A stretch of DNA of 64,000 nucleotides from Paracoccaceae bacterium (GTDB lineage Bacteria; Pseudomonadota; Alphaproteobacteria; Rhodobacterales; Rhodobacteraceae): positions 186,001 to 250,000 of the forward strand of contig JAUYQR010000011.1 of the NCBI GenBank assembly GCA_030697175.1, read 5' to 3'. Made by a program: the position numbers and the translations under genes. Positions 45,501 through 53,771 of this stretch are shown here, one piece after another (positions within the stretch are counted from its first letter, which is position 1; each line of letters opens with the position of its first letter). The notes under the pieces were generated by a model. That model was not told the origin of the DNA. It made no database searches and saw nothing but the letters and a program-made list of their open reading frames with translations.

Positions 45501-47387
45501 TCAGGCCAGCCAGACCCGCGCATAAGGCGGCAGCGCCACATGGCCGTCAAACACCTCCACCGGATGATCCGACAATAGGTCATGCATCGCGGTGACCCCC
45601 ACGCCCCGCACCCAGGCCTCCGGCACCCGGCTCCACCCTTCGGTGAAATTGAACAGGCACAGCACCACCCCCGTCGGCGCCACGCGGACAAAGGCGAACA
45701 GCCCCGCCACCCCCGCGCTGACCACCCGGACCGGCACCCCGCCATGCAGCGCCGCCACCGCCCGCCGCCGCGCCAGGATCGCCTTCGTCCCCCAGAACAC
45801 CCGCGCCCCGGGGCTGGCCCCGTCATGCCGATGCCCCGCCACCGCCCAATCCATCGCCGGCCGATGGATCCACCGGCTGTCATGCGCATGCTCCGGCACC
45901 TGAAGATAGCCGTAGTCATTGGTCAGCGCCAATTCGTCGCCCATGTAGATCAGCGGAATCCCCCCGTAAGACGCGATCAGCGCATGCCCCATCAGAACGC
46001 GCTGCACCGCCGCCTCCACCCCCGCCGCGTCGCCCGCCTCCATCGCCCGCTCCAACCCCGCCAGCGAGGCAAGGCTGCCCGAGATCCGCTTGTCCCCCGT
46101 CGCCTCGTTCACCTGGAAAAGCGCGCCCTTGGCAAAGGTGCCGGGGAAACTGCCCTCGTAGAACTGCGACAGGAAGTTGCGATGCCCATGCCCCGTCGCC
46201 CCCACCGCCGCGGCATCCTCATCGGTGATCGCCCAGCCGATGTCGTCGTGGCAGCGGATATAGGTGGCATAGGTCGCATTGGTCAGCCGGTCGGGGAAAT
46301 GGGTGCCCAGCACATGCGTCATCAGCCGGGTGTCGCGGGTCGCGAGCGCCGACCAGAACTGCACCATCAGGCTGTTGTGGTAGGCAAGGTTGCCCTCGCG
46401 CCCGTCATGCTTGCCACGCCCCAGATACGGCAGCATCTCGGCCGGGGCGACAATCGCCTCCTCCAGATGGATCACCGCCGCCGAGCCAATCCGGCTGCAC
46501 GCCCGAAGCGCCTGCAACAGCATGTGGACCTCGGGTTCCGACTGGCAGCGCGTGCCCATCCGCTTCCACATGAAGGCCACGGCATCCAGCCGCAGCACAT
46601 CGACGCCGCGGTTGGCAAGAAACAGCATGATCTCGACGATTTCCAGAAAGACTGCCGGGTTGGCCCAGTTCAGATCCCACTGGTGTTCGTTGAACGTGGT
46701 CCAGACCCATTTGCCGATGCCGGGATAATAGGTGAAATTGCCCGGTGCATTGTCGGGAAACACCTCGACCAGCGATTGCTCGTAGCGGCGCGGCACGTCG
46801 GGCGTGTCGAACATCAGGTAATAGTCCTGATACGTCGCGTCGCCCTTCGCCGCCTGCTTCGCCCAGGCGTGTTCCTTGGCGGTGTGGTTCAGCACAAGGT
46901 CGATGCAGACCGAAATGCCCCGCGCCCGCAGCGCCGCCGTCACCGTCTCGAAATCCTCCATCGTGCCGTAGGCCGGGTTGATCTGGCGGTAGTCCATCAC
47001 CGAATAACCGCCGTCGCTGTCACCGGGGCGCGGCTTCAGGCAGGGCATCAGGTGAACGTAGGTGATGCCCAGATCGTCAAGGTAATCGAGCTTGTCGAGG
47101 ATGCCGCGCAGCGTGCCGGCAAAGCGGTCGATGTAGAACACGTAGCCCGCCATGTCGGGCCGCTGAAACCAGTCGGGTTCCAGATCGCGCTTCAGGTCCA
47201 GCGCTTTCAGATCGGCGGGGCGGTCCTTCCAGCCCTTCTTCAGCACCATGAGGAGCGCGGCGCGAAAGTCGGAGTAGTCCTCGCGGTGGCCATAGATCGT
47301 GTCCAGCATCGGCCACAGATCGGGGGCGGACCTGGCAAGACGCAGATCAAAAATCTCGTCATCCGATGTGGACGGCGGTCTGGCCAT
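45501..47387 (-). CDS. Amylosucrase-like GH13 alpha-glucosyltransferase
   Basis: 628-residue GH13_4 enzyme. It would convert sucrose to alpha-1,4-glucan and fructose. The catalytic residues match amylosucrase: nucleophile Asp in GVDVLRLDAVAFMWK, acid/base Glu in VIHLEEAIVAP, and the third Asp in IRCHDDIGW. The N-terminal helical domain (1-85) and DLVLNHTAKEHAWA also fit. GGAGG lies eight bases before ATG 47387. There is no signal peptide, so it acts in the cytoplasm. No sucrose transport or glycogen genes are adjacent. Sucrose hydrolase or trehalose-type activity is possible. Confidence 0.9.
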   Translation of the reverse strand: MARPPSTSDDEIFDLRLARSAPDLWPMLDTIYGHREDYSDFRAALLMVLKKGWKDRPADLKALDLKRDLEPDWFQRPDMAGYVFYIDRFAGTLRGILDKLDYLDDLGITYVHLMPCLKPRPGDSDGGYSVMDYRQINPAYGTMEDFETVTAALRARGISVCIDLVLNHTAKEHAWAKQAAKGDATYQDYYLMFDTPDVPRRYEQSLVEVFPDNAPGNFTYYPGIGKWVWTTFNEHQWDLNWANPAVFLEIVEIMLFLANRGVDVLRLDAVAFMWKRMGTRCQSEPEVHMLLQALRACSRIGSAAVIHLEEAIVAPAEMLPYLGRGKHDGREGNLAYHNSLMVQFWSALATRDTRLMTHVLGTHFPDRLTNATYATYIRCHDDIGWAITDEDAAAVGATGHGHRNFLSQFYEGSFPGTFAKGALFQVNEATGDKRISGSLASLAGLERAMEAGDAAGVEAAVQRVLMGHALIASYGGIPLIYMGDELALTNDYGYLQVPEHAHDSRWIHRPAMDWAVAGHRHDGASPGARVFWGTKAILARRRAVAALHGGVPVRVVSAGVAGLFAFVRVAPTGVVLCLFNFTEGWSRVPEAWVRGVGVTAMHDLLSDHPVEVFDGHVALPPYARVWLA

Positions 47388-47447
47388 GCAGGTGTCCTCC
47401 CTTTGACGGGGGAAGATTATGCGGTCCAAAGCGTTTTGGAAAGGGGG

Positions 47448-47945
47448 TCAGCCCTGAATGACCAGACGGCTGCGGTGCCTGATCCGCGGCGCGATCCAGC
47501 GCAGGTCGCGGGCTGCCAGGGCGACGCAGCCCGCCGTGCGGGCCTGTGGCCTGCGCCACGCATGAACGAAGATCGCCGACCCGCGCCCCGGCACGGCGTC
47601 GGGCCAGTTCCAGTCGGTGATCAGGATCAGGTCATACATCGGGTCGGCGCGGCGCAGCCGTTCGTGGCTGAAACAGTGCGGCGCGCGGACCATCAGGTTG
47701 TAATCCTCGTCGCGCGGATCGTCGGACCACAGGTCGGATGGCCCGATCGGCAGCGCCCAGTCGGCGGGCCGCACCATCCGGTCGGGACGGTACAGCATCC
47801 CGACGATGCGGTGCGTGCCAAGCGGGGTGGCACCATCGCCCTCGCGCTTGGCGCCGGTCACACCGCCGCGCCCAAGCACGCAAGGAAACCGCCGCCCTTG
47901 AAACCGCAAACCCCAGCGCGATACCACCAGATCATCCGGCGTCAC
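47448..47945 (-). CDS. L,D-transpeptidase (YkuD) family protein
   Basis: 165-residue YkuD-fold protein. [20 protein letters not shown] is the typical substrate-groove block. The catalytic motif is spread over [11 protein letters not shown] and [13 protein letters not shown], with His near residue 128 and Cys near 140. The family makes 3-3 crosslinks or anchors proteins to peptidoglycan in the periplasm, but no signal peptide is visible here, so export is unexplained. The GTG start overlaps the ribA stop (GTGA), so it is coupled to ribA. Confidence 0.85.
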   Translation of the reverse strand: MTPDDLVVSRWGLRFQGRRFPCVLGRGGVTGAKREGDGATPLGTHRIVGMLYRPDRMVRPADWALPIGPSDLWSDDPRDEDYNLMVRAPHCFSHERLRRADPMYDLILITDWNWPDAVPGRGSAIFVHAWRRPQARTAGCVALAARDLRWIAPRIRHRSRLVIQG

Positions 47946-49030
47946 GAAAGATGCCCCGATTTCGCGGCCTTGGTCGCCAGATACGCCTTGTTCTCGGGCG
48001 TCTGGCCCACATGCAGCGGCACACGTTCGGTCACGGTCAGGCCGCAGCCCTCCATCATCGCGATCTTGCGGGGATTGTTCGTCATCAGCCGCACCTGCGA
48101 AAACCCCATGCGCCGCAGGATATCGGCACCGATCCGAAAATCGCGCTCGTCGTCCTCGAAGCCCAGCCGATGGTTCGCCTCGACCGTGTCAAACCCTTGA
48201 TCCTGCAGCGAATAAGCCCGCATCTTGTTGGCAAGGCCGATGCCGCGACCTTCCTGGTTCAGATACAGCAGAACGCCAGCCCCTTGCGCCCCCATCTGCT
48301 GCAATGCGGCCTTCAGTTGCGGCCCGCAGTCGCATTTCAGGCTGCCCAGCACATCGCCGGTAAAGCAGGCCGAATGGATGCGTGCCAGCACCGGCTGCTT
48401 GCGGTCGGGCTTGCCGATCTCGATCGCGTAGTGTTCCTCGGTGCCGTCCTCGGGGCGGAAGATATGCACGCGGCCCGCCTCTGCCGCCGCCAGCGGCACC
48501 CGCGCCGACACCACCTCGGCCATCGGTGACAGCGCCAGCAGCGCAGGCCCGACCTCTTCCAGCGTCAACAGCGTCAGCCCGTTCGCCGCCGCCAGCGGCA
48601 CCGCACCGGCCACCGGCACCACCAGCGCCGCAGGCAGAAGATGTGCCGATTTCGCCAAGGCAAGCGCGGCGCGGTGCAGATCGGCCCGCCCGTCGCGCAG
48701 CGATTGCAGCGGCCCCTTCATCGGCACCCGCAGATCATCCGCCGGGTCGGCCAGCGCCCGCACCCAGTCCAGCCCCGCGTCGGCTGGCAGGGCAATCCGC
48801 GCCAGATCGCCATCATAGGCGCGGGCCTTCAACGTCTCGGCCCGCCGCGCGGTGATTGCCAGCACCGGCGCACCGAAGCCGCGCAGATCGGCCAGCCGGG
48901 CGGCATCCAGCGCCTCGACCGCCACCACCAGCGCCGCCTCGCCGCCACCCGACAGCACCACCGGCACGCCCATGCGCAGATCGCCCCGCGCGCGGGTCAG
49001 CCGTTCGGTGATGCTCAGCGCAAGGGTCAT
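47942..49030 (-). CDS. ribA: GTP cyclohydrolase II with degenerate N-terminal domain
   Basis: 362-residue RibA. The C-terminal half (about 165-355) has the zinc cysteines in [18 protein letters not shown], the catalytic [15 protein letters not shown], and the GTP-binding [13 protein letters not shown]. It makes the first riboflavin intermediate from GTP. The N-terminal ~160 residues occupy the place of a RibB domain in RibBA, but I do not see RibB's acidic active-site motifs, so that half is probably non-catalytic. AGGAG lies seven bases before ATG 49030. It is followed by the L,D-transpeptidase gene via a GTGA overlap. Confidence 0.92.
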   Translation of the reverse strand: MTLALSITERLTRARGDLRMGVPVVLSGGGEAALVVAVEALDAARLADLRGFGAPVLAITARRAETLKARAYDGDLARIALPADAGLDWVRALADPADDLRVPMKGPLQSLRDGRADLHRAALALAKSAHLLPAALVVPVAGAVPLAAANGLTLLTLEEVGPALLALSPMAEVVSARVPLAAAEAGRVHIFRPEDGTEEHYAIEIGKPDRKQPVLARIHSACFTGDVLGSLKCDCGPQLKAALQQMGAQGAGVLLYLNQEGRGIGLANKMRAYSLQDQGFDTVEANHRLGFEDDERDFRIGADILRRMGFSQVRLMTNNPRKIAMMEGCGLTVTERVPLHVGQTPENKAYLATKAAKSGHLS

Positions 49031-49178
49031 GTGTCTCTCCTGCCCCTTCTCTAGCGGTCGCCCGAAGGAATTGAAACATTCACCGCCAGACCGACACGAC
49101 CGCGTGAGGAATTGGTAGCAAATCTTGCACGCTTCGTGATCGAAGCGCATCTCACAACGAAGGCAACAGGAGGCTTTG

Positions 49179-49865
49179 ATGGCCCAACTTCGCAAGATCC
49201 TTCTCGTGGACGATGACGACGACCTGCGCGAAGCGCTGAGCGAGCAATTGGTGATGACCGAAGATTTCGACGTGTTCGAAGCCCGCACCGGCGCCGAAGG
49301 CATGGAAAAGGCCAAGGCCGCGCTTTACGACCTTGTGATCCTTGACGTGGGTCTGCCTGACACCGATGGCCGCGAGCTGTGCCGCCGGATGCGCAAGGGC
49401 GGCGTCAAGTGCCCGATCATGATGCTGACCGGCCACGACACCGACAGCGACACCATCCTTGGCCTTGATTCCGGTGCCAACGACTATGTGACCAAGCCGT
49501 TCAAGTTTCCGGTGCTGCTGGCCCGCATCCGCGCGCAACTGCGCACCCATGAACAGTCCGAAGACGCCGTGTTCCAGATGGGCCCCTACACCTTCAAGCC
49601 GGCGCAGAAGATGCTGATCGACGAGAAGGAAAAGAAGATCCGCCTGACCGAAAAGGAAACCAACATCCTGAAATACCTCTACCGCGCCAGCCAGGGCGTG
49701 GTGGCACGGGATGTGCTTTTGCACGAGGTCTGGGGCTACAACGCGGGCGTCACCACCCATACGCTGGAAACCCACATCTACCGCCTGCGCCAGAAGATCG
49801 AGCCCGACCCCTCGAACGCACGCATCCTTGTGACAGAAAGCGGAGGGTATCGTCTGGTCGCCTAA
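49179..49865 (+). CDS. cenR: OmpR-family response regulator, CenR-like
   Basis: 228-residue two-component regulator. The receiver domain starts [18 protein letters not shown], with the phospho-acceptor Asp in [10 protein letters not shown] (near residue 54) and signalling Lys in [10 protein letters not shown]. The OmpR-type winged helix ([20 protein letters not shown] to [18 protein letters not shown]) follows. The acidic [10 protein letters not shown] opening is typical of alphaproteobacterial CenR, an essential envelope/cell-division regulator. No histidine kinase is adjacent, as expected for cenR. AGGAGG lies five bases before ATG 49179. The CenR assignment is by resemblance. Confidence 0.88.
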   Translation: MAQLRKILLVDDDDDLREALSEQLVMTEDFDVFEARTGAEGMEKAKAALYDLVILDVGLPDTDGRELCRRMRKGGVKCPIMMLTGHDTDSDTILGLDSGANDYVTKPFKFPVLLARIRAQLRTHEQSEDAVFQMGPYTFKPAQKMLIDEKEKKIRLTEKETNILKYLYRASQGVVARDVLLHEVWGYNAGVTTHTLETHIYRLRQKIEPDPSNARILVTESGGYRLVA

Positions 49866-50023
49866 CGCAAGCAAAGCGGGCAAGGCGGCATGGGGCCGTC
49901 TTGCAACAGCCGCAAAATCTTTCGCTTCGGGGCTTATTGTGGCCAGATTCCCTTGTTAACGTTTCTACATGCACAGGTTGTGCAACGAGTTCCCCTTGTC
50001 GCGTCGGGGTTATGGCGCGGCAT

Positions 50024-50068
50024 CCTCCCTGTTGGACCTGGCCGGGCTTCTTGCCCGGCCTTTTTTTT
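50024..50068 (+). terminator. Strong terminator with upstream CCTCCCTG, first of two
   Basis: Perfect stem GGCCGGGC / GCCCGGCC (50040-50047 with 50053-50060), loop TTCTT, then eight T. CCTCCCTG at 50024-50031 is an anti-Shine-Dalgarno-like motif 8 bases upstream of the stem. It may end cenR mRNA or a separate small RNA. Confidence 0.85.
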
Positions 50069-50124
50069 GCTTTGCTTGATCCCCGTCAAGTCGCGGTCGC
50101 GCAATCCGGCCTAGGTGTTGGTCA

Positions 50125-50166
50125 CCTCCCTGATCACTGGGCCGGGCCAAGCGTCCGGCCTGTTTT
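50125..50166 (+). terminator. Second terminator-like hairpin with CCTCCCTG
   Basis: Stem GGCCGG / CCGGCC (50140-50145 with 50155-50160), nine-base loop, then TGTTTTT. It is preceded by CCTCCCTG at 50125-50132, the same eight bases as in the first unit. Weaker than the first terminator. Confidence 0.55.
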
Positions 50167-50238
50167 TCACCCGCAGGCGCCGCTTCCCAATCTGCCGTCG
50201 CTGCGCCATATGTGACAGGCCCAGCCCGGAGCTTGCCC

Positions 50239-51027
50239 ATGCCCTTCACCCTTGCCACCTGGAACATCAATTCGGTCCGCCTGCGCGAGGGCCTGGTCGC
50301 CCGCCTGATGGCCGAGGAAAGCCCCGACATCCTGTGCCTGCAGGAATGCAAGAGCCCGGTTGAAAACATCCCGCTCGCGCAGTTTCAGGCGCTTGGCTAC
50401 CGCTACATCGTGGCACGCGGGCAAAAGGGCTATAATGGCGTTGCGATCCTGTCAAAGCTGCCCATCGTCGATGCGGGCGACAAGGATTTCGCCCAGCTCG
50501 GTCACGCCCGCCACGTTTCAGCCCGGCTGGAAAACGGCGTCACGATCCACAACATCTACGTCCCCGCAGGCGGTGACATTCCCGACCGCGAAGTGAATGT
50601 GAAGTTCGGCCAGAAGCTCGATTTCCTGACCGAGATGCGCGACTATTTCCACTGGGAACGCCCCGACCGCGCCATTCTGGTGGGCGACCTGAACATCGCC
50701 CCGCGCGAAGATGACGTCTGGGATCACAAGGCGCTTCTGAAGATCGTCAGCCATACGCCTGTCGAAGTGGAACAGTTCGGTCAGGTGATGGACGCGGGCG
50801 GCTGGCAGGACGTAACGCGCGACCACATCCGCGACGGGCGGCTTTACAGCTGGTGGAGCTACCGCGCCGCCGACTGGCACGCCGCAGACAAGGGCCGTCG
50901 GCTGGATCATATCTGGGCCACGCCCGACATTCTGTCCGCCTCGCATTCCAGCCGCATCCTCCGCCCCGTTCGCGGCTGGGAACAGCCGTCCGACCACGTT
51001 CCGGTGTTCGCCACGTTCGATCTGTAG
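50239..51027 (+). CDS. xth: Exodeoxyribonuclease III / AP endonuclease
   Basis: 262-residue EEP-family DNA repair nuclease. [15 protein letters not shown] is the first active-site strand, ILCLQECKS holds the metal Glu, [15 protein letters not shown] the D-x-N pair, [20 protein letters not shown] the substrate loop, and [10 protein letters not shown] the terminal Asp-His. It incises abasic sites in base-excision repair. ATG 50239 is used; a GTG at 50212 would add nine residues. It ends five bases before the convergent tlpA gene. Confidence 0.95.
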   Translation: MPFTLATWNINSVRLREGLVARLMAEESPDILCLQECKSPVENIPLAQFQALGYRYIVARGQKGYNGVAILSKLPIVDAGDKDFAQLGHARHVSARLENGVTIHNIYVPAGGDIPDREVNVKFGQKLDFLTEMRDYFHWERPDRAILVGDLNIAPREDDVWDHKALLKIVSHTPVEVEQFGQVMDAGGWQDVTRDHIRDGRLYSWWSYRAADWHAADKGRRLDHIWATPDILSASHSSRILRPVRGWEQPSDHVPVFATFDL

Positions 51028-51032
51028 CCCGG

Positions 51033-51578
51033 CTACGGCCCCGCGATCAGCGCCCGCAGCACGGCTTGTGCGTTTTCGCTGTCCCACTCGGCATCGCCGA
51101 TCAACCGCGCGACCTCTTGCCCCTCGGGGTTGAGGATCACCGTCACCGGCAGGCCCAGCACCCCCATCGCACGGCCAAGCTGCGACTTCGGGTCGCGCAG
51201 CACCGGCAGGTTGACCACGGCGGCCTCTTCATAGAACCGCTGGATGCCTTCCACCGCGTTGCGCCCCGTCGCCACCGGCAGCACCGCAATCTCGGGCATC
51301 GCCACCTGCAACCGGTCAAGCGAGGGCATCTCCTTGCGGCAGGGCGCGCACCACGTCGCCCAGAAATTCAACACCACCCACTTGCCGCGATAATCAGCCA
51401 GCGCATGTTCGCCGTCCGCCGCATCCAGCAGAACCGCCTCGGGCACCGGGGCGGGCGACATGTGGATCGCCAATTTCTTCATGTCGCCATCGCGCAACCC
51501 CGCCACATCGGCGTGGGCGGCGTTTGCACCAAAGGCCAAGGCCGTATAAACGACCAGCAGAGTTTTCCGCAGCATCAT
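51033..51578 (-). CDS. TlpA-type thiol-disulfide oxidoreductase
   Basis: 181-residue periplasmic thioredoxin-fold protein. The signal [20 protein letters not shown] is cut near AHA-DV. The active site [18 protein letters not shown] has the C-A-P-C redox pair, and the cis-Pro lies in [12 protein letters not shown]. Such proteins reduce apocytochromes or other envelope thiols. ATG 51578 or 51575 is the start. The start lies only 18 bases from the divergent argH start, so the promoters must overlap neighbouring coding sequence. Confidence 0.9.
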   Translation of the reverse strand: MMLRKTLLVVYTALAFGANAAHADVAGLRDGDMKKLAIHMSPAPVPEAVLLDAADGEHALADYRGKWVVLNFWATWCAPCRKEMPSLDRLQVAMPEIAVLPVATGRNAVEGIQRFYEEAAVVNLPVLRDPKSQLGRAMGVLGLPVTVILNPEGQEVARLIGDAEWDSENAQAVLRALIAGP

Positions 51579-51596
51579 CCCTCGCAAGGCCGCATC

Positions 51597-53000
51597 ATGA
51601 CCGCTTCGCCCGAAACCCCGTCCGCCAACCAGATGTGGGGCGGGCGTTTCGCCGCTGGGCCGGATGCCATCATGCAGGCGATCAACGCCTCCATCGGCTT
51701 CGACCAGCGGCTCTACGCGCAGGATATCGCGGGCAGCCGGGCCCATGCGGCGATGCTGGCCGCCACGGGTATCCTGACCAATAAGGATGCCGAGGCGATC
51801 GGGAAAGGCCTGCTCACGGTCTTGTCAGAGATCGAGGCCGGGAATTTCCCGTTTCGGGTGGAATTGGAAGACATCCACATGAACGTGGAGGCCCGCCTGA
51901 AGGAAATCATCGGCGAACCTGCAGGCCGGCTGCACACCGCGCGCAGCCGCAACGATCAGGTCGCCGTCGATTTCCGCCTGTGGGTGCGCGACCAGTGCGA
52001 TGCGGCGATCACCGGGCTGGATGCACTGATGCGCGCGTTTCTGGCGCAGGCCGAGGCGGGAGCCGACTGGGTGATGCCCGGCTTCACCCACCTGCAAACC
52101 GCGCAGCCTGTGACGTGGGGTCACCACATGCTGGCCTACGTCGAGATGTTCGCCCGCGACCGTTCGCGCTTTGTCGACGCCCGCCGCCGGATGAACGAAT
52201 GTCCCCTTGGTGCCGCTGCGCTTGCCGGAACCTCGTTCCCGATCGACCGGCACATGACGGCCGCTGCCCTCGGCTTTGACCGGCCAACAGCCAACAGCCT
52301 CGATTCAGTCTCCGACCGCGACTTCGCGCTGGAGTTTCTGGCGGCCTCCAGCATCACCGCGATGCACCTGTCGCGCTTTGCCGAGGAACTGGTGATCTGG
52401 TCCTCGGCCCAGTTCCGCTTCGTGCGCCTGTCGGACCGCTGGACCACCGGCTCCAGCATCATGCCGCAGAAGAAGAACCCCGACGCGGCAGAACTGCTGC
52501 GCGCGAAGCTGGGGCGCATCCTTGGGGCCACGGTGGCGCTGTTCACCATCATGAAGGGCCTTGCGCTGACTTATTCAAAGGACATGCAGGAAGACAAGGA
52601 ACAGGTCTTCGACGCAGCCGACACGCTGATGCTGGGCCTCGCCGCGATGACCGGCATGGTCGCCGACATGACCGCGAACCGCGACACCCTGAAAACCGCC
52701 GCCGCCTCGGGCTTTTCCACCGCGACCGACCTTGCCGACTGGTTGGTGCGCGAACTGGGCCTGCCGTTCCGCGAGGCGCATCATGTGACCGGCACGCTGG
52801 TCGCACTGGCGGAAAAGGCGGGCGTCGATCTGCCGGACCTGACGCTGGCGCAGATGCGATCCGTCCACCCCGGCATCCGCGCCGATGTGTTCGACGTGTT
52901 GGGCGTTGAAAATTCCGTCCGCAGCCGCACATCCTATGGCGGCACCGCGCCGGATCAGGTGCGCGCCCAGATTGCCCGCTGGCGCGACGCCCTCGCCTGA
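51597..53000 (+). CDS. argH: Argininosuccinate lyase
   Basis: 467-residue fumarase/aspartase superfamily enzyme, splitting argininosuccinate into arginine and fumarate. [20 protein letters not shown] is the conserved start, [10 protein letters not shown] and [16 protein letters not shown] the substrate blocks, [16 protein letters not shown] the catalytic His region, and [17 protein letters not shown] the signature loop. The stop codon lies in the first unit of a five-copy 17-bp tandem repeat. It is divergent from tlpA and upstream of small lipoprotein genes and lysA. Confidence 0.97.
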   Translation: MTASPETPSANQMWGGRFAAGPDAIMQAINASIGFDQRLYAQDIAGSRAHAAMLAATGILTNKDAEAIGKGLLTVLSEIEAGNFPFRVELEDIHMNVEARLKEIIGEPAGRLHTARSRNDQVAVDFRLWVRDQCDAAITGLDALMRAFLAQAEAGADWVMPGFTHLQTAQPVTWGHHMLAYVEMFARDRSRFVDARRRMNECPLGAAALAGTSFPIDRHMTAAALGFDRPTANSLDSVSDRDFALEFLAASSITAMHLSRFAEELVIWSSAQFRFVRLSDRWTTGSSIMPQKKNPDAAELLRAKLGRILGATVALFTIMKGLALTYSKDMQEDKEQVFDAADTLMLGLAAMTGMVADMTANRDTLKTAAASGFSTATDLADWLVRELGLPFREAHHVTGTLVALAEKAGVDLPDLTLAQMRSVHPGIRADVFDVLGVENSVRSRTSYGGTAPDQVRAQIARWRDALA

Positions 53001-53081
53001 CCCCGTGCCTCGCCTGACCCCGTGCCTCGTCTGACCCCGTTTCTCGTCTGACCCCGTTTCTCTTCTGACCCCGTGTCACGC
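52997..53081 (+). repeat. 17-bp tandem repeat, five copies, over the argH stop
   Basis: Units begin CTGACCCCGT at 52997, 53014, 53031, 53048 and 53065, an exact period of 17. Units 1-2 continue GCCTCG, units 3-4 TTCTC, unit 5 GTCACGC. TGA occurs in each unit; because 17 is not a multiple of three, stops fall in all three frames. The first TGA is the argH stop codon. Confidence 0.95.
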
Positions 53082-53105
53082 TCGCCCCTGAAAAGGACAC
53101 CGACC

Positions 53106-53258
53106 ATGAAACCCGCCGCCCTCGCAGCCCTTCTCCTCCTGGCCGCGTGCAGCGACCCGCGCCTCAACGCCGGCATTTCCATCGGCACCGGTGGCGTTGC
53201 CATCACGCCATCGGTTTCGGGCGGGCTTGGTGGCGGTCGGATCAGCTATTCTCCATGA
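53106..53258 (+). CDS. Small lipoprotein, 50 aa
   Basis: Tiny predicted lipoprotein: MKPAALAALLLLAAC with lipobox LAAC at residue 15, then SDPRLNAGISIGTGGVAITP and a Gly/Ser-rich end. AAAAGGA lies about eight bases before the ATG. It sits between argH and the second small lipoprotein gene. Function is unknown; the mature part is only 36 residues and low in complexity. Confidence 0.72.
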   Translation: MKPAALAALLLLAACSDPRLNAGISIGTGGVAITPSVSGGLGGGRISYSP

Positions 53259-53269
53259 AGGACACCGCG

Positions 53270-53398
53270 ATGAAAGCCACCCTGCTAGCCGCCGTTCTGG
53301 CCCTTGCCGCCTGCGGTGCCGATGGCCCGCCAGAACCGCCCACCCGCGCCGGCCTGCAGATCACCGGACAAACCCACATCGGCGTGGCATCGAAATGA
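53270..53398 (+). CDS. Small lipoprotein, LptM/LppL-like candidate, 42 aa
   Basis: MKATLLAAVLALAAC-GADGPPEPPTR: a signal with lipobox LAAC followed by C-G-x-x-G-P-P-x-x-P. This resembles the start of LptM (YifL/LppL), a small lipoprotein that helps LptD mature and is commonly encoded just before lysA, as here (one gene intervenes). AAGGA lies seven bases before ATG 53270. Its stop overlaps the next gene start (ATGA). The LptM link rests on motif and position only. Confidence 0.65.
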   Translation: MKATLLAAVLALAACGADGPPEPPTRAGLQITGQTHIGVASK

Positions 53399-53712
53399 GC
53401 CCGCTGCGCCTGACCTACCTTGCCCTTGCCATCTGGGGCGCGATCCATCCGATGTATTGGTTCGTGACCTACATGAACGAAACCGGCACCGGCCTGTCCG
53501 GCCTGATCGACGCCTGGTATGTCAATGCCTCCACCACCGGGCTGACCTGGGATCTGACCATCGCCGCCATCACGCTGACCGTCTGGATCATCGCCGAAAC
53601 CACCGCCCGCAAGGCCTGGGCGAACCTGATTGCGATCCCCGCGACCTTCTGCATCGGCGTCAGTTGCGGCCTGCCGCTCTACCTCTTCCTGCGCTCGCGC
53701 CCCAATGCGTGA
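53395..53712 (+). CDS. DUF2834 family membrane protein
   Basis: 105-residue inner-membrane protein with three predicted helices (LTYLALAIWGAIHPMYWFV, TWDLTIAAITLTVWIIAE, ANLIAIPATFCIGVSCGLPL). The P-M-Y-W and F(V)xYMNETG stretch and helix pattern match DUF2834, a family of unknown function. The ATG overlaps the stop of the preceding lipoprotein gene (ATGA), so the two are coupled. Located 59 bases upstream of lysA. Confidence 0.75.
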   Translation: MSPLRLTYLALAIWGAIHPMYWFVTYMNETGTGLSGLIDAWYVNASTTGLTWDLTIAAITLTVWIIAETTARKAWANLIAIPATFCIGVSCGLPLYLFLRSRPNA

Positions 53713-53771
53713 ATTGCGCGGCGCGTGGCGTCTGCTATACGCGCCGGGGGTTTAACCGCAGGATCGGGGCC

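Larger units (their letters stand above)
49866..50238. other. Intergenic region cenR / xth with two terminator-ended RNA candidates
   Basis: 373-bp gap without a convincing protein gene. It contains two successive segments, each with CCTCCCTG followed by a GC-rich stem and a T-run (50024-50068 and 50125-50166). The stretch 49930-49990 is A/T-richer and could hold a promoter. An ATG at 49970 opens a short frame that runs through the first terminator; I do not consider it coding. Confidence 0.6.

Noticed and set aside
49970-50080. Possible short protein starting MHRLCNEF between cenR and xth
   Set aside because: The frame runs straight through a perfect intrinsic terminator and its T-run, which is incompatible with ordinary coding.
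52997-53081. CRISPR-like array after argH
   Set aside because: The 17-bp units are directly contiguous with no spacers and no cas genes nearby; it is a simple tandem repeat.
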